Counted from the stretch's first letter, positions 1 through 8,048 are shown. The stretch is 22,060 bases of DNA from JBDROX01 sp043809645 (GCA_043809645.1 JBDROX010000042.1:1-22060), one strand, 5' to 3'. Notes: generated from the letters alone by a model not told the origin. Made by a program: numbers and translations.

Positions 1-825
1 ATGGCAAAAGACAAAAAAGTCAAGATATTGGGAACTAAGCTTCTCATTTATGAATGTGAGGGTACAGAAAGCGAGATAAAAGAGTGGTTCAAAACAATCA
101 ATATTGCTGGTGTTCCTCTGAATGATCAGGAGCTACTCAACGCCGTATATTCCGGCCCATTTGTTACGCTCGGCAAAGCTGAGTTTAGTAATAGTCAAAA
201 TGCCAATATCCAAAAATGGAGTGCGTATGTAAAAGGTAGTGCAAACAGGCAAGAATTTTTAGAGCGTGCTTTTGATTGGGTAAGTAAGGGAAACATCGGT
301 GACTACATGAGCCGTCATCGCTACGACGATAATATCAAAGAGCTAAAAATCTATTTTAATAGCGTAATTGATTGGGTTTCCAGTGTGTTTATCGATGTTG
401 AAAGTGAAATGCGCGGGCTTGAATGGGGGCGACTATACGAGGAATACCACAAAAAGGCATACAATCCTGCAAAGGTATCTGCCGAGGTTCACAAGCTCTA
501 TGCTGATCCGTATATAAAAAATCGCAAAGGTATTTTTGAGTACATTCTGGGTGGTTCTGTTGATACAAAATTGCTTGAAGTACGAGTTTTTGATGAGGCA
601 ACCAAAAAATCAGTTTATTCAGCACAAACTGCTAAAGCAGAGAAAAAGGGCGAATCAAATTGTTCACATTGTGCCATTGGACACGATGCAAACAAAGCGA
701 AAATTTGGAGTTTGAGCGATATGGACGCCGACCATGTTTCGGCGTGGAGCAAAGGTGGTAAGAGTGATATTAAAAACTGCGAGATGTTGTGTAAGACACA
801 CAATCGAGCAAAAGGTAATCGATAA
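1..825 (+). CDS. DUF262-type protein with C-terminal HNH endonuclease domain, 5' partial
   Basis: This is probably a GmrSD/DUF262-like nuclease acting in DNA restriction or defence. Residues about 27-55 carry the typical DUF262 block (EWFKTINIAGVPL followed by QELLNAVYSGPF). The C-terminus holds a compact HNH domain: C221-x2-C224, D244-H245, N259, C264 and H267-N268. DUF262 proteins normally begin with a ParB-like nucleotide-binding domain containing a DGQQR-type motif. That part is absent, so the ATG at base 1 is most likely an internal methionine and the true start lies upstream of the window. The gene is followed after 33 bases by another nuclease-like gene on the same strand, as in a defence island. 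The family call is firm; the substrate is not known from the sequence. Confidence 0.82.
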   Translation: MAKDKKVKILGTKLLIYECEGTESEIKEWFKTINIAGVPLNDQELLNAVYSGPFVTLGKAEFSNSQNANIQKWSAYVKGSANRQEFLERAFDWVSKGNIGDYMSRHRYDDNIKELKIYFNSVIDWVSSVFIDVESEMRGLEWGRLYEEYHKKAYNPAKVSAEVHKLYADPYIKNRKGIFEYILGGSVDTKLLEVRVFDEATKKSVYSAQTAKAEKKGESNCSHCAIGHDANKAKIWSLSDMDADHVSAWSKGGKSDIKNCEMLCKTHNRAKGNR

Positions 826-858
826 AAATCGAATTTATATTTTATTAAACCAACAACT

Positions 859-1722
859 ATGGCGAAAATAATTGAACCTGAAAAAATATTCCTAAAAGAT
901 AATTCTGAGATAACGGAAAAAATTATCCAAGAAAAAATTGCTTCAGACCCATCAATACTAGGTTTGGGTGATCTAATTTTAAAAGATAAAGAAAGAATAC
1001 AGCCAAGAGCAGGTAGGCTTGACCTTTTGTTACAAGACTCCGATACAAAAAGACGTTATGAAGTTGAAGTACAACTTGGAAAAACTGATGAAAGTCATAT
1101 CATAAGAACTATTGAGTATTGGGACATTGAAAGAAAAAGGTATCCTCAGTATGATCATTGCGCTGTAATAGTTGCAGAAGAAATTACAACTCGTTTTCAC
1201 AATATAATAAGTTTGTTTAATGGAAATATACCAATAATAGCGATTCAAATGAACGCCTATAAATTTGGAGATGACACTGCTCTTATTTTCACAACTGTAC
1301 TAGATGAATTAACCCTTGGTGTGGATGACGAAGAGGAGGAAAAAGAAGTTACAGATCGAAATTATTGGATAAGTAGAGGTAGTGAATCAACGGTTAAACT
1401 TGCAGATAGACTTTTAGAAATAATAAATGAATTTACTGAAGGATATTCTCTTAAATATAACAAATTTTATATAGGATTAGCAAAAGACGGACAGCCAAAC
1501 AATTTTGCTGTATTTAGACCACGAAAAACAACACTAAGCATTGAAATAAAATTGCCATTTTCAGAGGAGGTACAACATTTGATTGAAGAAAATGAACTTG
1601 ATGATATGGGTTACTTAAAAAGATGGGGTGTATTTAGAATACGATTGAATAAAGAGGATATAAATAAAAAGAAAGATATTTTAAAAACTTTATTAGAAAG
1701 AGCATCCGAAAACTCAAAATAA
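859..1722 (+). CDS. PD-(D/E)XK-like nuclease with DUF5655-like C-terminus
   Basis: The 287-residue protein has an N-terminal segment resembling NucS or type I restriction nuclease cores: RLDLLL (D55) is followed by YEVEVQLGK (E68/E70-x-Q72), the order of a PD-(D/E)XK site but with Gln where Lys is usual. A run of acidic residues (DDEEEEKE, about 155-162) forms a linker. The remaining part, about 175-287, looks like a DUF5655 domain, which is often found at the end of such proteins. No signal peptide or membrane segment is seen. The gene is very AT-rich with mostly AGA arginine codons, unlike dnaG and rpoD further on, which suits a horizontally acquired gene. There is no Shine-Dalgarno sequence before the ATG. 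The function is inferred only from family and neighbourhood; direct DNA cleavage is not shown. Confidence 0.68.
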   Translation: MAKIIEPEKIFLKDNSEITEKIIQEKIASDPSILGLGDLILKDKERIQPRAGRLDLLLQDSDTKRRYEVEVQLGKTDESHIIRTIEYWDIERKRYPQYDHCAVIVAEEITTRFHNIISLFNGNIPIIAIQMNAYKFGDDTALIFTTVLDELTLGVDDEEEEKEVTDRNYWISRGSESTVKLADRLLEIINEFTEGYSLKYNKFYIGLAKDGQPNNFAVFRPRKTTLSIEIKLPFSEEVQHLIEENELDDMGYLKRWGVFRIRLNKEDINKKKDILKTLLERASENSK

Positions 1723-1755
1723 TGTTTTTCTTCGCTATGCTATGGAAACATTTTA

Positions 1756-1779
1756 TTACTAATTAGTAAAGACTATAAT
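1756..1779 (+). promoter_or_regulatory. Candidate promoter with palindromic operator before the OLD gene
   Basis: A perfect 14-base dyad (TTACTAATTAGTAA, 1756-1769) lies just upstream of a perfect -10 hexamer TATAAT (1774-1779), 24 bases before the ATG at 1804. The -35 is poor (T-rich, about 1751-1756), which suits a promoter governed by a DNA-binding regulator sitting on the dyad. No regulator gene is seen next to it. The promoter role is inferred from sequence alone. Confidence 0.45.
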
Positions 1780-1803
1780 CACAAACGACTTATCTAAGAC
1801 AAT

Positions 1804-3861
1804 ATGAAGATTATTAAAGAAATCAGGATTGAAAATTTCAGGTCATTCCTTGGCACAACAATACGTGATGAAGCTGTAGTCTTAAATGTTAGAGATTTAA
1901 ATATATTTTCAGGAGCTAATGATTCAGGGAAATCTAATGTATTAAGAGCGCTTAATCTATTTTTCAATGACGAGATTGGAAAAGGCAAAAAATTCTTCCA
2001 TCCAAATGACTTGAACATTAACAAAAGAAATGCTGGGAACAGAGTGGTCAAAATTAAAATAGATTTTGATATTTCATGGGACAACAATAGAGATAAATTT
2101 TTGCCAACAAAATTTTCAATCTCCAAATTTTATGATGTAAATGGATTTAGAAATTATTGGTATGAGTTCAAGTTGAAAAACATTAAAAAAACAATCAGGA
2201 TAGATTCTATTCCAGAAAAAAATAAGGATGTTTATACACTATTTTTACCTGACAATTTCAAGGAACTTACCACAAGCAAAAAGGAACAAGTTGAAGAACA
2301 AGCTAAGAAAAGAGAGTGGAACTATCGAGTTAAATTTTCAGGCTTTTTAAATAGATCTCTTTCTTTTCAATATGTGCCAGCGATAAAGGAAGAATCTTTT
2401 TTCTCATATTTATATGGCAAAACTATACTTCTTCTCATGCACAATGAGGAAAATTCACTTGAGGGTTTAGAAAAGCAAAAAAAAATAATCGAAAATTGGA
2501 AAACTTCACTTGAAAGGAAATCCATAAAATCAGACTTGAAAAGAAATTTAAAAAATGAAGATTGGAGAAAATCTGAAATAAAAGATATTGATAATAAAAT
2601 TAAGAGTACTGCAAAATTAAAAAATTCCATTAAAGCCCTAGAAGAAGAGATTAATAATTTTTCTGCATCCCTATTTAATTCTTCAAAATTCTTAGTTTCT
2701 GAATTTAGAGTAAGTAATGATCTTCGCGAATTTTTCGAGAGTTTTGATATTGGCACAGGTAATGAAAAAAACATTTCCCTAAAATTAAGAGGTGATGGGA
2801 TTCAAGCTAGATTTATTCCGCAAATTTTAAATTTCTTAGATTCAATTCAAAAAGGGAAAAAATATTTTCTTTGGGGATTTGAAGAACCGGAAAATTCATC
2901 AGAATACAAAAATCAACAAGAACTAGCCAAAAGTCTAAAGGAGACATTCTCAAAAGATAAGCAAATTTTTGTAACTACCCATTCGGAAGAATTTTTGTCC
3001 ATTTATGACGGTTCAGATATTAACCCAGAAGATAGGAAAGCTAATCTATACCATGTTAAAAAAATTAGTAACAAAGAACACAAAGATTTTTCAACTATTA
3101 GTCTATTTGATGTTGATAAGCATACATTTGATTTTGGAACCACAAAATCTGCACTTGAGGAAGACCTAGGAACTTCCCTTATTCGTGCAAAATATGCAAA
3201 AGAGTTAAAAGAGAAGGAGTCAGCGTTTATTAAAGAAAAAGAAATGCTTGAAAAGGTCGATGGCCCAACTTTATTTGTCGAAGGAAGTCTGGAAGAAAAA
3301 GTCTTTAAAAAAACATTTGGAGATGCTCTAGATTTTAATATAAAAGCAGCGGGGGGTTCAGACCCCCTGGCCAACAGTATTATTGCAAAATCATTTGATT
3401 CAGGTCACAAGGTCTATGGCCTTTTTGACAAAGATGGGGCAGGAAAGGCGGCCGTTAAAAAAATCAGTGAAAAACGAAATCCTAACACAAAGGTGAAAAA
3501 TGGCTATATCAAACCAAATACTCCTCTAAAAAACATTCTACAGAAAGTTGGAATTGATTTTACTCTTGATGAACTATTGCCAGATAACATTTGGGAATAT
3601 TTAGATAGCAATGACTTCTTAGAAAATGCAGAGAAATTTGAAAGAAATATAATTCCAGAAGACAAATCACTCAATAATTTTTTATCGGAAAAATTCGGAG
3701 AAGACAAAGTGGCAATATTAAAAGCTTCCAAAAAAATAAAAACCGCAAAAAAAGAAGAATTTGAAAAATATATACTTCAACTGAATGAGGATGAGTTCAG
3801 AAAAATTGAAGATTCATTAAAAGAAACATTAGAAGAAATAAAAAAATACTTCAATGATTAG
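1804..3861 (+). CDS. OLD-family ATPase with C-terminal TOPRIM nuclease domain
   Basis: This 685-residue protein has the full order of an OLD (overcoming lysogenization defect) nuclease. It has an ABC-type head with Walker A GANDSGKSN (37-45), a helical or coiled-coil insert (about 155-290), a signature-like LRGDG (328-332), Walker B ending FLWGFEEPE (355-363) and an H-loop histidine (TTHSEE, H393). The TOPRIM part follows, with E493 in LFVEGS and the acidic pair D542/D544 in LFDKDGAG. All key residues are present, so it should be active. Such proteins (GajA of Gabija, retron-linked OLD, P2 OLD) act in phage defence as ATP-controlled nucleases. No UvrD-like GajB helicase follows; the next gene is a PD-(D/E)XK-like protein 84 bases on. 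The high AT content and Lys/Asn-rich composition suggest transfer. Confidence 0.9.
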   Translation: MKIIKEIRIENFRSFLGTTIRDEAVVLNVRDLNIFSGANDSGKSNVLRALNLFFNDEIGKGKKFFHPNDLNINKRNAGNRVVKIKIDFDISWDNNRDKFLPTKFSISKFYDVNGFRNYWYEFKLKNIKKTIRIDSIPEKNKDVYTLFLPDNFKELTTSKKEQVEEQAKKREWNYRVKFSGFLNRSLSFQYVPAIKEESFFSYLYGKTILLLMHNEENSLEGLEKQKKIIENWKTSLERKSIKSDLKRNLKNEDWRKSEIKDIDNKIKSTAKLKNSIKALEEEINNFSASLFNSSKFLVSEFRVSNDLREFFESFDIGTGNEKNISLKLRGDGIQARFIPQILNFLDSIQKGKKYFLWGFEEPENSSEYKNQQELAKSLKETFSKDKQIFVTTHSEEFLSIYDGSDINPEDRKANLYHVKKISNKEHKDFSTISLFDVDKHTFDFGTTKSALEEDLGTSLIRAKYAKELKEKESAFIKEKEMLEKVDGPTLFVEGSLEEKVFKKTFGDALDFNIKAAGGSDPLANSIIAKSFDSGHKVYGLFDKDGAGKAAVKKISEKRNPNTKVKNGYIKPNTPLKNILQKVGIDFTLDELLPDNIWEYLDSNDFLENAEKFERNIIPEDKSLNNFLSEKFGEDKVAILKASKKIKTAKKEEFEKYILQLNEDEFRKIEDSLKETLEEIKKYFND

Positions 3862-3865
3862 GAGT

Positions 3866-3916
3866 TTGGGGCTCGGGCATTCACCCCTTTAATTCCCCTC
3901 TTCCCTACGCCCAAAG
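3866..3916 (+). repeat. GC-rich imperfect hairpin directly after the OLD gene
   Basis: Four bases after the OLD stop codon, TTTGGG (3866-3871) pairs with CCCAAA (3911-3916) around a C-rich loop, within an otherwise AT-rich region. The segment CTCGGGCATTCACCCC here resembles CTCGGGCTTCACCC in the palindrome behind the broken gene at 8160-8787, and both elements run into AGCTAAAA. There is no T-tract, so it is a poor terminator. It may be a cassette boundary or a remnant of one. Confidence 0.4.
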
Positions 3917-3945
3917 CTAAAAATTTTGTTTTACATTTATTAAAA

Positions 3946-4614
3946 ATGCTACGCGGGAAAGAAAATAAAAAATACGATGATGATTTTGGCTATCATCCAA
4001 TTTGGAATGCAGAAATAAACAAGTGGCTAGAGTTTGTATATGGACTCAACAAAAATTTTTATGATACTGGCAAAACAGACATTGCCAAACCTGAAAAACG
4101 GGATGCATTCTTAGGTGAAATAAAAGCAGTCTACTTTTGTCATAAATTTCTCAAAGGAAAACAGTTTAAACTTGAACCAAATACCGAGATAGACTTCGAA
4201 TACGAAAAAAGCGGCGTAAAAATTTTTGTTGAAGTCAAAAGCCCTAGTTGGCATGGAGAGATTTTCAAGGATGATAGCCTCACAATAGAGCAAAAGAAAA
4301 AACGGAAAGGATCACCTCAGTATATTAACGGTGAAGGACGTTCATTTTCACCACGAGACGCAATAGAAGATTCGATCAAAAATTCTTTGCATAAATTCAA
4401 AAAAAATAAAAAAAATATTCTCATGATAACTCCGAACATGTTTGTCGGATTGCATAATTCACACAACTGGCGTGTTCAAAAGATTATTAACGAGGAACTA
4501 CAAAAACAAGATGTAAAAAATCTAATTACCAAAGTTGCAATCCTTGAAACAGAGCTTCCAGCTGGAGATAGTGAAATTAAATATATCTATAGTGAATACC
4601 AACGGAAAATTTAG
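3946..4614 (+). CDS. PD-(D/E)XK-like nuclease domain protein of the defence island
   Basis: I do not recognise a named family for this 222-residue protein. It shows a restriction-nuclease-like core: E58 in a helix (GEIKAVYF), then D83 in EIDFEYEK, a beta hairpin and the E96-V-K98 motif in IFVEVKSPSW, which is the PD-(D/E)XK arrangement. A basic stretch (KKKRKG, about 117-122) and a later KFKKNKKN segment could contact nucleic acid. It has no signal peptide or membrane segment. It follows the OLD gene on the same strand after 84 bases holding a GC-rich hairpin, and ends before a strong terminator, so it closes the island. Its lasting pairing with an OLD gene would suggest a two-gene system; that is an inference. 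The start has no ribosome binding site, and no better in-frame ATG is evident. Confidence 0.62.
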   Translation: MLRGKENKKYDDDFGYHPIWNAEINKWLEFVYGLNKNFYDTGKTDIAKPEKRDAFLGEIKAVYFCHKFLKGKQFKLEPNTEIDFEYEKSGVKIFVEVKSPSWHGEIFKDDSLTIEQKKKRKGSPQYINGEGRSFSPRDAIEDSIKNSLHKFKKNKKNILMITPNMFVGLHNSHNWRVQKIINEELQKQDVKNLITKVAILETELPAGDSEIKYIYSEYQRKI

Positions 4615-4650
4615 CGGCACATCATATAACAGCGTATATCTAAAACGCGA

Positions 4651-4678
4651 AAAACCCACTCATCGAGCGGGTTTTTTT
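4651..4678 (+). terminator. Hairpin terminator after the defence island
   Basis: AAAACCCACTC and GAGCGGGTTTT pair with one A-C mismatch around the loop ATC, followed by a run of seven T. The A-tract on the 5' side could also let it work on the other strand. It separates the island from dnaG. Confidence 0.85.
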
Positions 4679-4763
4679 ATGTCTTGTGATAATACAAGCT
4701 ATTTCTGGGCAGCAAATAGATTTGTCTTGATTTTTGCTAGTTATTGGACTACTCTACAGGTAT

Positions 4764-6566
4764 ATGAGTGATACTGATAGAATTAAGGAAAAAATAGATA
4801 TTGTTGACTTAATCAATGAATATCTACAGATGAAACCTGCAGGTATTAACCATAAGGGTCTTTGTCCATTTCATCAGGAAAAGACGCCGTCGTTCATGGC
4901 GAGTCGAGAAAGGCAGAACTTTCATTGCTTTGGCTGCGGAAAGGGTGGTGATGTATTTACCTTTGTTCAGGAGATAGAAGGTATGGAGTTCGTAGATGCA
5001 CTGAATTATCTTGCAAATAAGACTGGGATAGAGCTTACAAAAACGTTTGAGAATACTGGCGAGACGAGTAAGAAGCAGCGACTCAAAGATATTAATACAG
5101 AGGCAGCACGGTTTTATAATTATTTTCTAACGAAAATGGATGCGTCGGTTCCAGCTAGGGAATATCTGAAGGGGAGAGGTTTGACTAATGAAACTATAGA
5201 AGAATGGCAGATTGGATTTGTTCCAGATCAGTGGGATCTCCTCACAAGGTACTTGTTAAAAAAAGGGCATAGTATAGATGATCTGGTAGAATCTGGATTG
5301 ACTATCAAGAGAGACGGCGCAAGTCCGCAAAGTGGAAAAGGGTTTTATGATAGATTTCGAGGCAGGGTCATGTTTCCAATTCAGAATGAGCATGGCAGTG
5401 TGGTTGGGTTCACTGGACGAGTGTTAGTAGAAACAGAGAAGAGCGGAGGAAAATATGTAAATACACCACAGACACCAGTCTATGACAAGTCACGAGTTGT
5501 TTTTGGACTCTATAAGGCAAAGCAAGATATTCGAAGTAAAGACCAGATTGTCATGGTAGAGGGGCAGCTAGATGTCATCTCTGTATATCAGTCAGGTATG
5601 AAGAATGTGGTTGCTACCAGTGGGACAGCCATGACAGCAGACCAGGTGAAGCTCCTTTCTCGATACTCGAAGAATATGAATATGGCATTCGACAGTGATG
5701 AAGCTGGGGTAAAAGCTGCAAAGCGTGGGATTGAAATTGCACTGCACGAAGGAATGAATCTCAAGGTTATTCATATTCCAGATGGTAGTGGAGGTGATCC
5801 AGATGAGTGTGTAAAAATGGATAAGGAAGCGTGGTTTAAATATGTAGAGAATGCGGAAAGTGTTATGGAATGGTATTTCTCCATGGCATTCAAAAATATG
5901 AATATTTTTGATCCAAAACAAAAACAGGAGATCACAAATCAATTATTGCCAGAAATTTCACTGATTCCTTTTGCAGTAGAGAAGGATCATTGGGTTCAGG
6001 AGCTTTCAACTCGATTGCAAGTAGAAATATCAGTACTTCGTGAAGACCTTGTCCGTCTTGCCAAGAAACCTCTACCAGAAGTGAGTCGGGCTGTTAATGA
6101 TGAAGGACAAGGGGGGAATCAGAAGAAAGCAGAGTCAAAGAAAACAAGAATTGATGTTTTTTTGGAACGCCTTATTTCATTACATCTGCGGTTTCCGCTT
6201 CTGGAGGTTTGTGCAATAAAACATTTAGATTCAGTTGGGGAGGATCCTTTTTCTTTTGTTATACTTTACAAAAAAATGGAAAAGGGGTATACTAATGAAG
6301 GAATCAATATAGATTCTCTAAGAAGAGACGTCCATGAGGACGCAAAAGAAAATATTGTAGATATCCTACTCATGAAGGGTGAGTTGGAATTTTCTGATAT
6401 GCCCAAAGATGAGGCGGTTGTAGAAGTCCAGAAACTCTCTGCAAGAGTTGAGAAGGAGGTTCTAAAAAAGAGAGGACAGGAGCTAGAACTTCAAATCCAG
6501 AAAGCTGAGAGGGGCGGCGACAAGAAAGAGCTTGATATACTCCTCAGAGAATTTGGCCAGCTATAA
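4764..6566 (+). CDS. dnaG: DNA primase
   Basis: DnaG makes RNA primers at the replication fork. The N-terminal CHC2 zinc finger is intact (C34, H37, C55, C58), preceded by the usual IDIVDLINEY helix. The catalytic core follows, with the TOPRIM residues E266 and D270 in VMVEGQLD and D310/D312 in AFDSDEAG. The C-terminal part (about 440-600) is helical and highly charged, as expected for the DnaB-binding region. I chose the ATG at 4764, giving 600 residues; a TTG at 4734 would add ten residues not typical of the family (LVIGLLYRY). Only a weak ACAGG lies 3 bases before the ATG. The gene stands 59 bases before rpoD, the classic dnaG-rpoD order of the macromolecular synthesis operon. Confidence 0.97.
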   Translation: MSDTDRIKEKIDIVDLINEYLQMKPAGINHKGLCPFHQEKTPSFMASRERQNFHCFGCGKGGDVFTFVQEIEGMEFVDALNYLANKTGIELTKTFENTGETSKKQRLKDINTEAARFYNYFLTKMDASVPAREYLKGRGLTNETIEEWQIGFVPDQWDLLTRYLLKKGHSIDDLVESGLTIKRDGASPQSGKGFYDRFRGRVMFPIQNEHGSVVGFTGRVLVETEKSGGKYVNTPQTPVYDKSRVVFGLYKAKQDIRSKDQIVMVEGQLDVISVYQSGMKNVVATSGTAMTADQVKLLSRYSKNMNMAFDSDEAGVKAAKRGIEIALHEGMNLKVIHIPDGSGGDPDECVKMDKEAWFKYVENAESVMEWYFSMAFKNMNIFDPKQKQEITNQLLPEISLIPFAVEKDHWVQELSTRLQVEISVLREDLVRLAKKPLPEVSRAVNDEGQGGNQKKAESKKTRIDVFLERLISLHLRFPLLEVCAIKHLDSVGEDPFSFVILYKKMEKGYTNEGINIDSLRRDVHEDAKENIVDILLMKGELEFSDMPKDEAVVEVQKLSARVEKEVLKKRGQELELQIQKAERGGDKKELDILLREFGQL

Positions 6567-6580
6567 ATATTGGTGTCAGG

Positions 6581-6596
6581 TGGTAATGTATTACCA
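6581..6596 (+). promoter_or_regulatory. Palindrome between dnaG and rpoD
   Basis: TGGTAAT (6581-6587) and ATTACCA (6590-6596) form a perfect 7+7 dyad with a 2-base spacer, about 30 bases before the rpoD start. A TATAAC sequence at 6613-6618 could be a -10 box, but no -35 is apparent. The loop is too short for a hairpin, so a bound dimeric repressor is more likely than an RNA structure. It is a candidate operator only. Confidence 0.4.
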
Positions 6597-6625
6597 TTTC
6601 ACATTTATCATTTATAACCCTTACA

Positions 6626-8035
6626 ATGCCTCCACGCAAGCAGGCAACAAAACGTGCGAGCTCTAAAAAGGCTACGCGCAAGGCAGCAACAAAGAAAAAT
6701 GCTGCATCAAAAAGAAAGGCAGTAAATAAAACTGTCAAAAAAATAAATCGGAGTACTGCAAAGAAAAACGCAGCTCCAGAGAAAAAAACAATAAGTCGTA
6801 CGAGAAAAACTGCAGTCCCTAAGTCATCAAAACGGACAACAGCAGCTCGTACAAAAATGGTAGGTGCTACAAAAAAACAGGTAAGAAGAAATGAACCGGT
6901 TCGCACAAAAGCTGCTCTTCATGCTGAACCAACGCCAGAACCAGAGATTCATCAGATGTGGAATTTCATCAACAGGGGAAGAAATAGAGGATTTCTGACT
7001 GAATCAGAAGTATTTTCTATATTCCCGCGAATTGAGCAGCATCTCCAGGTCTATGAGGGTTTTCTCGATACTCTAGACATGAATAGTATATCAATTGTAG
7101 ATACCAAGGGTGGTCTCCTGGGTAGAAAAGAGCGTCAGAGAGAAGCCCTATCTTCATTCCAAGGTGATCAGCCAGATCAAGAGGCTGGTGTTTTTGATCT
7201 TTCTGCGATATCAGAGGATTCTATTCAGATGTATCTTCGTGAAATAGGAAAGATTCCGCTATTAACTGCTGATGAGGAGGTTACACTTGCAAAGCGAAAG
7301 GAACGAGGAGACAGAGAAGGGGAGCAGATGATGATTCAGGCGAATCTTCGTCTGGTTGTGTCTATTGCCAAAAAATTTGTTGGTAAGAAACTTTCCTTAC
7401 TTGACCTCATTCAAGAGGGAAATATTGGTCTCTTTCGAGCAGTAAAGAAATTTGACTACAGACGTGGATATAAGTTTTCAACATACGCAACCTGGTGGAT
7501 CAGACAGGCTATCACACGTGCCCTTGCAGATCAATCTAGAACCATCAGAATTCCAGTTCACATGGTAGAGACGATCAATAGGTTCAAACAGATCCAGAGG
7601 AGACTGCTTCAGGATCTTGGTCGTGACCCAACCCCAGAAGAGCTTGCTGCAGAGATGGGTGAGCCAGTCCACAAGGTAAAACATATTATCAAGATCGCCC
7701 AAGATACTGTCTCGCTGGAAACATCTGTAGGTGGAGATGATGATGATGACACGTCACTCTGTGATTTCATCGAAGATACCAAGAATATCAGCCCTTCTCA
7801 TAGCGCGGCAGTTGAGCTTCTCCGTGATTACATTCAGGAAGCTATAGAAGATCTTTCTGCTCGAGAACAGAAGATTCTTGAAATGCGTTTTGGACTCAAG
7901 GACGGCGTGACTCATACGCTCGAAGAAGTTGGACGTGAGTTTGACGTGACTCGAGAACGTATTCGCCAGATCGAAGCCAAGGCATTAGAAAAGATTCAGG
8001 CATTTGGTATTATCGAGAAATTAAGAGATTATTAG
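6626..8035 (+). CDS. rpoD: Primary sigma factor (sigma-70) with basic N-terminal tail
   Basis: This 469-residue housekeeping sigma factor directs RNA polymerase to most promoters. Residues 1-97 are a low-complexity basic tail with 35 Lys/Arg and only two acidic residues. Residues about 105-160 look like region 1.1. Region 1.2 starts near DSIQMYLREIGKIPLL (198-213). Region 2 spans about 238-300, with the melting segment FSTYATWWIRQAI. Region 3 lies around 305-380, interrupted by an acidic DDDDD insert near 372-376. Region 4 ends the protein with a helix-turn-helix (LEEVGREFDVTRERIRQIE). All core regions are complete. A comparable Lys/Ala/Thr-rich leader is known in actinobacterial primary sigma factors. 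Perfect -35/-10 promoters inside this window fit recognition by a standard RpoD. Confidence 0.97.
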   Translation: MPPRKQATKRASSKKATRKAATKKNAASKRKAVNKTVKKINRSTAKKNAAPEKKTISRTRKTAVPKSSKRTTAARTKMVGATKKQVRRNEPVRTKAALHAEPTPEPEIHQMWNFINRGRNRGFLTESEVFSIFPRIEQHLQVYEGFLDTLDMNSISIVDTKGGLLGRKERQREALSSFQGDQPDQEAGVFDLSAISEDSIQMYLREIGKIPLLTADEEVTLAKRKERGDREGEQMMIQANLRLVVSIAKKFVGKKLSLLDLIQEGNIGLFRAVKKFDYRRGYKFSTYATWWIRQAITRALADQSRTIRIPVHMVETINRFKQIQRRLLQDLGRDPTPEELAAEMGEPVHKVKHIIKIAQDTVSLETSVGGDDDDDTSLCDFIEDTKNISPSHSAAVELLRDYIQEAIEDLSAREQKILEMRFGLKDGVTHTLEEVGREFDVTRERIRQIEAKALEKIQAFGIIEKLRDY

Positions 8036-8048
8036 TCACCAGGCACAA

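Noticed and set aside
1722..1754. Terminator after the 287-residue gene (AATGTTT...AAACATT)
   Set aside because: The 7-base stem is AT-rich with an 18-base loop and only TTTT following; too weak to list as a terminator.
1804..4614. Gabija system
   Set aside because: The OLD protein resembles GajA, but the next gene lacks helicase motifs and is half the size or less of GajB.
4734..4763. TTG start ten codons upstream for dnaG
   Set aside because: The extra residues are hydrophobic and not typical of DnaG, whereas the ATG at 4764 directly precedes the conserved IKEKIDIVDLI segment.
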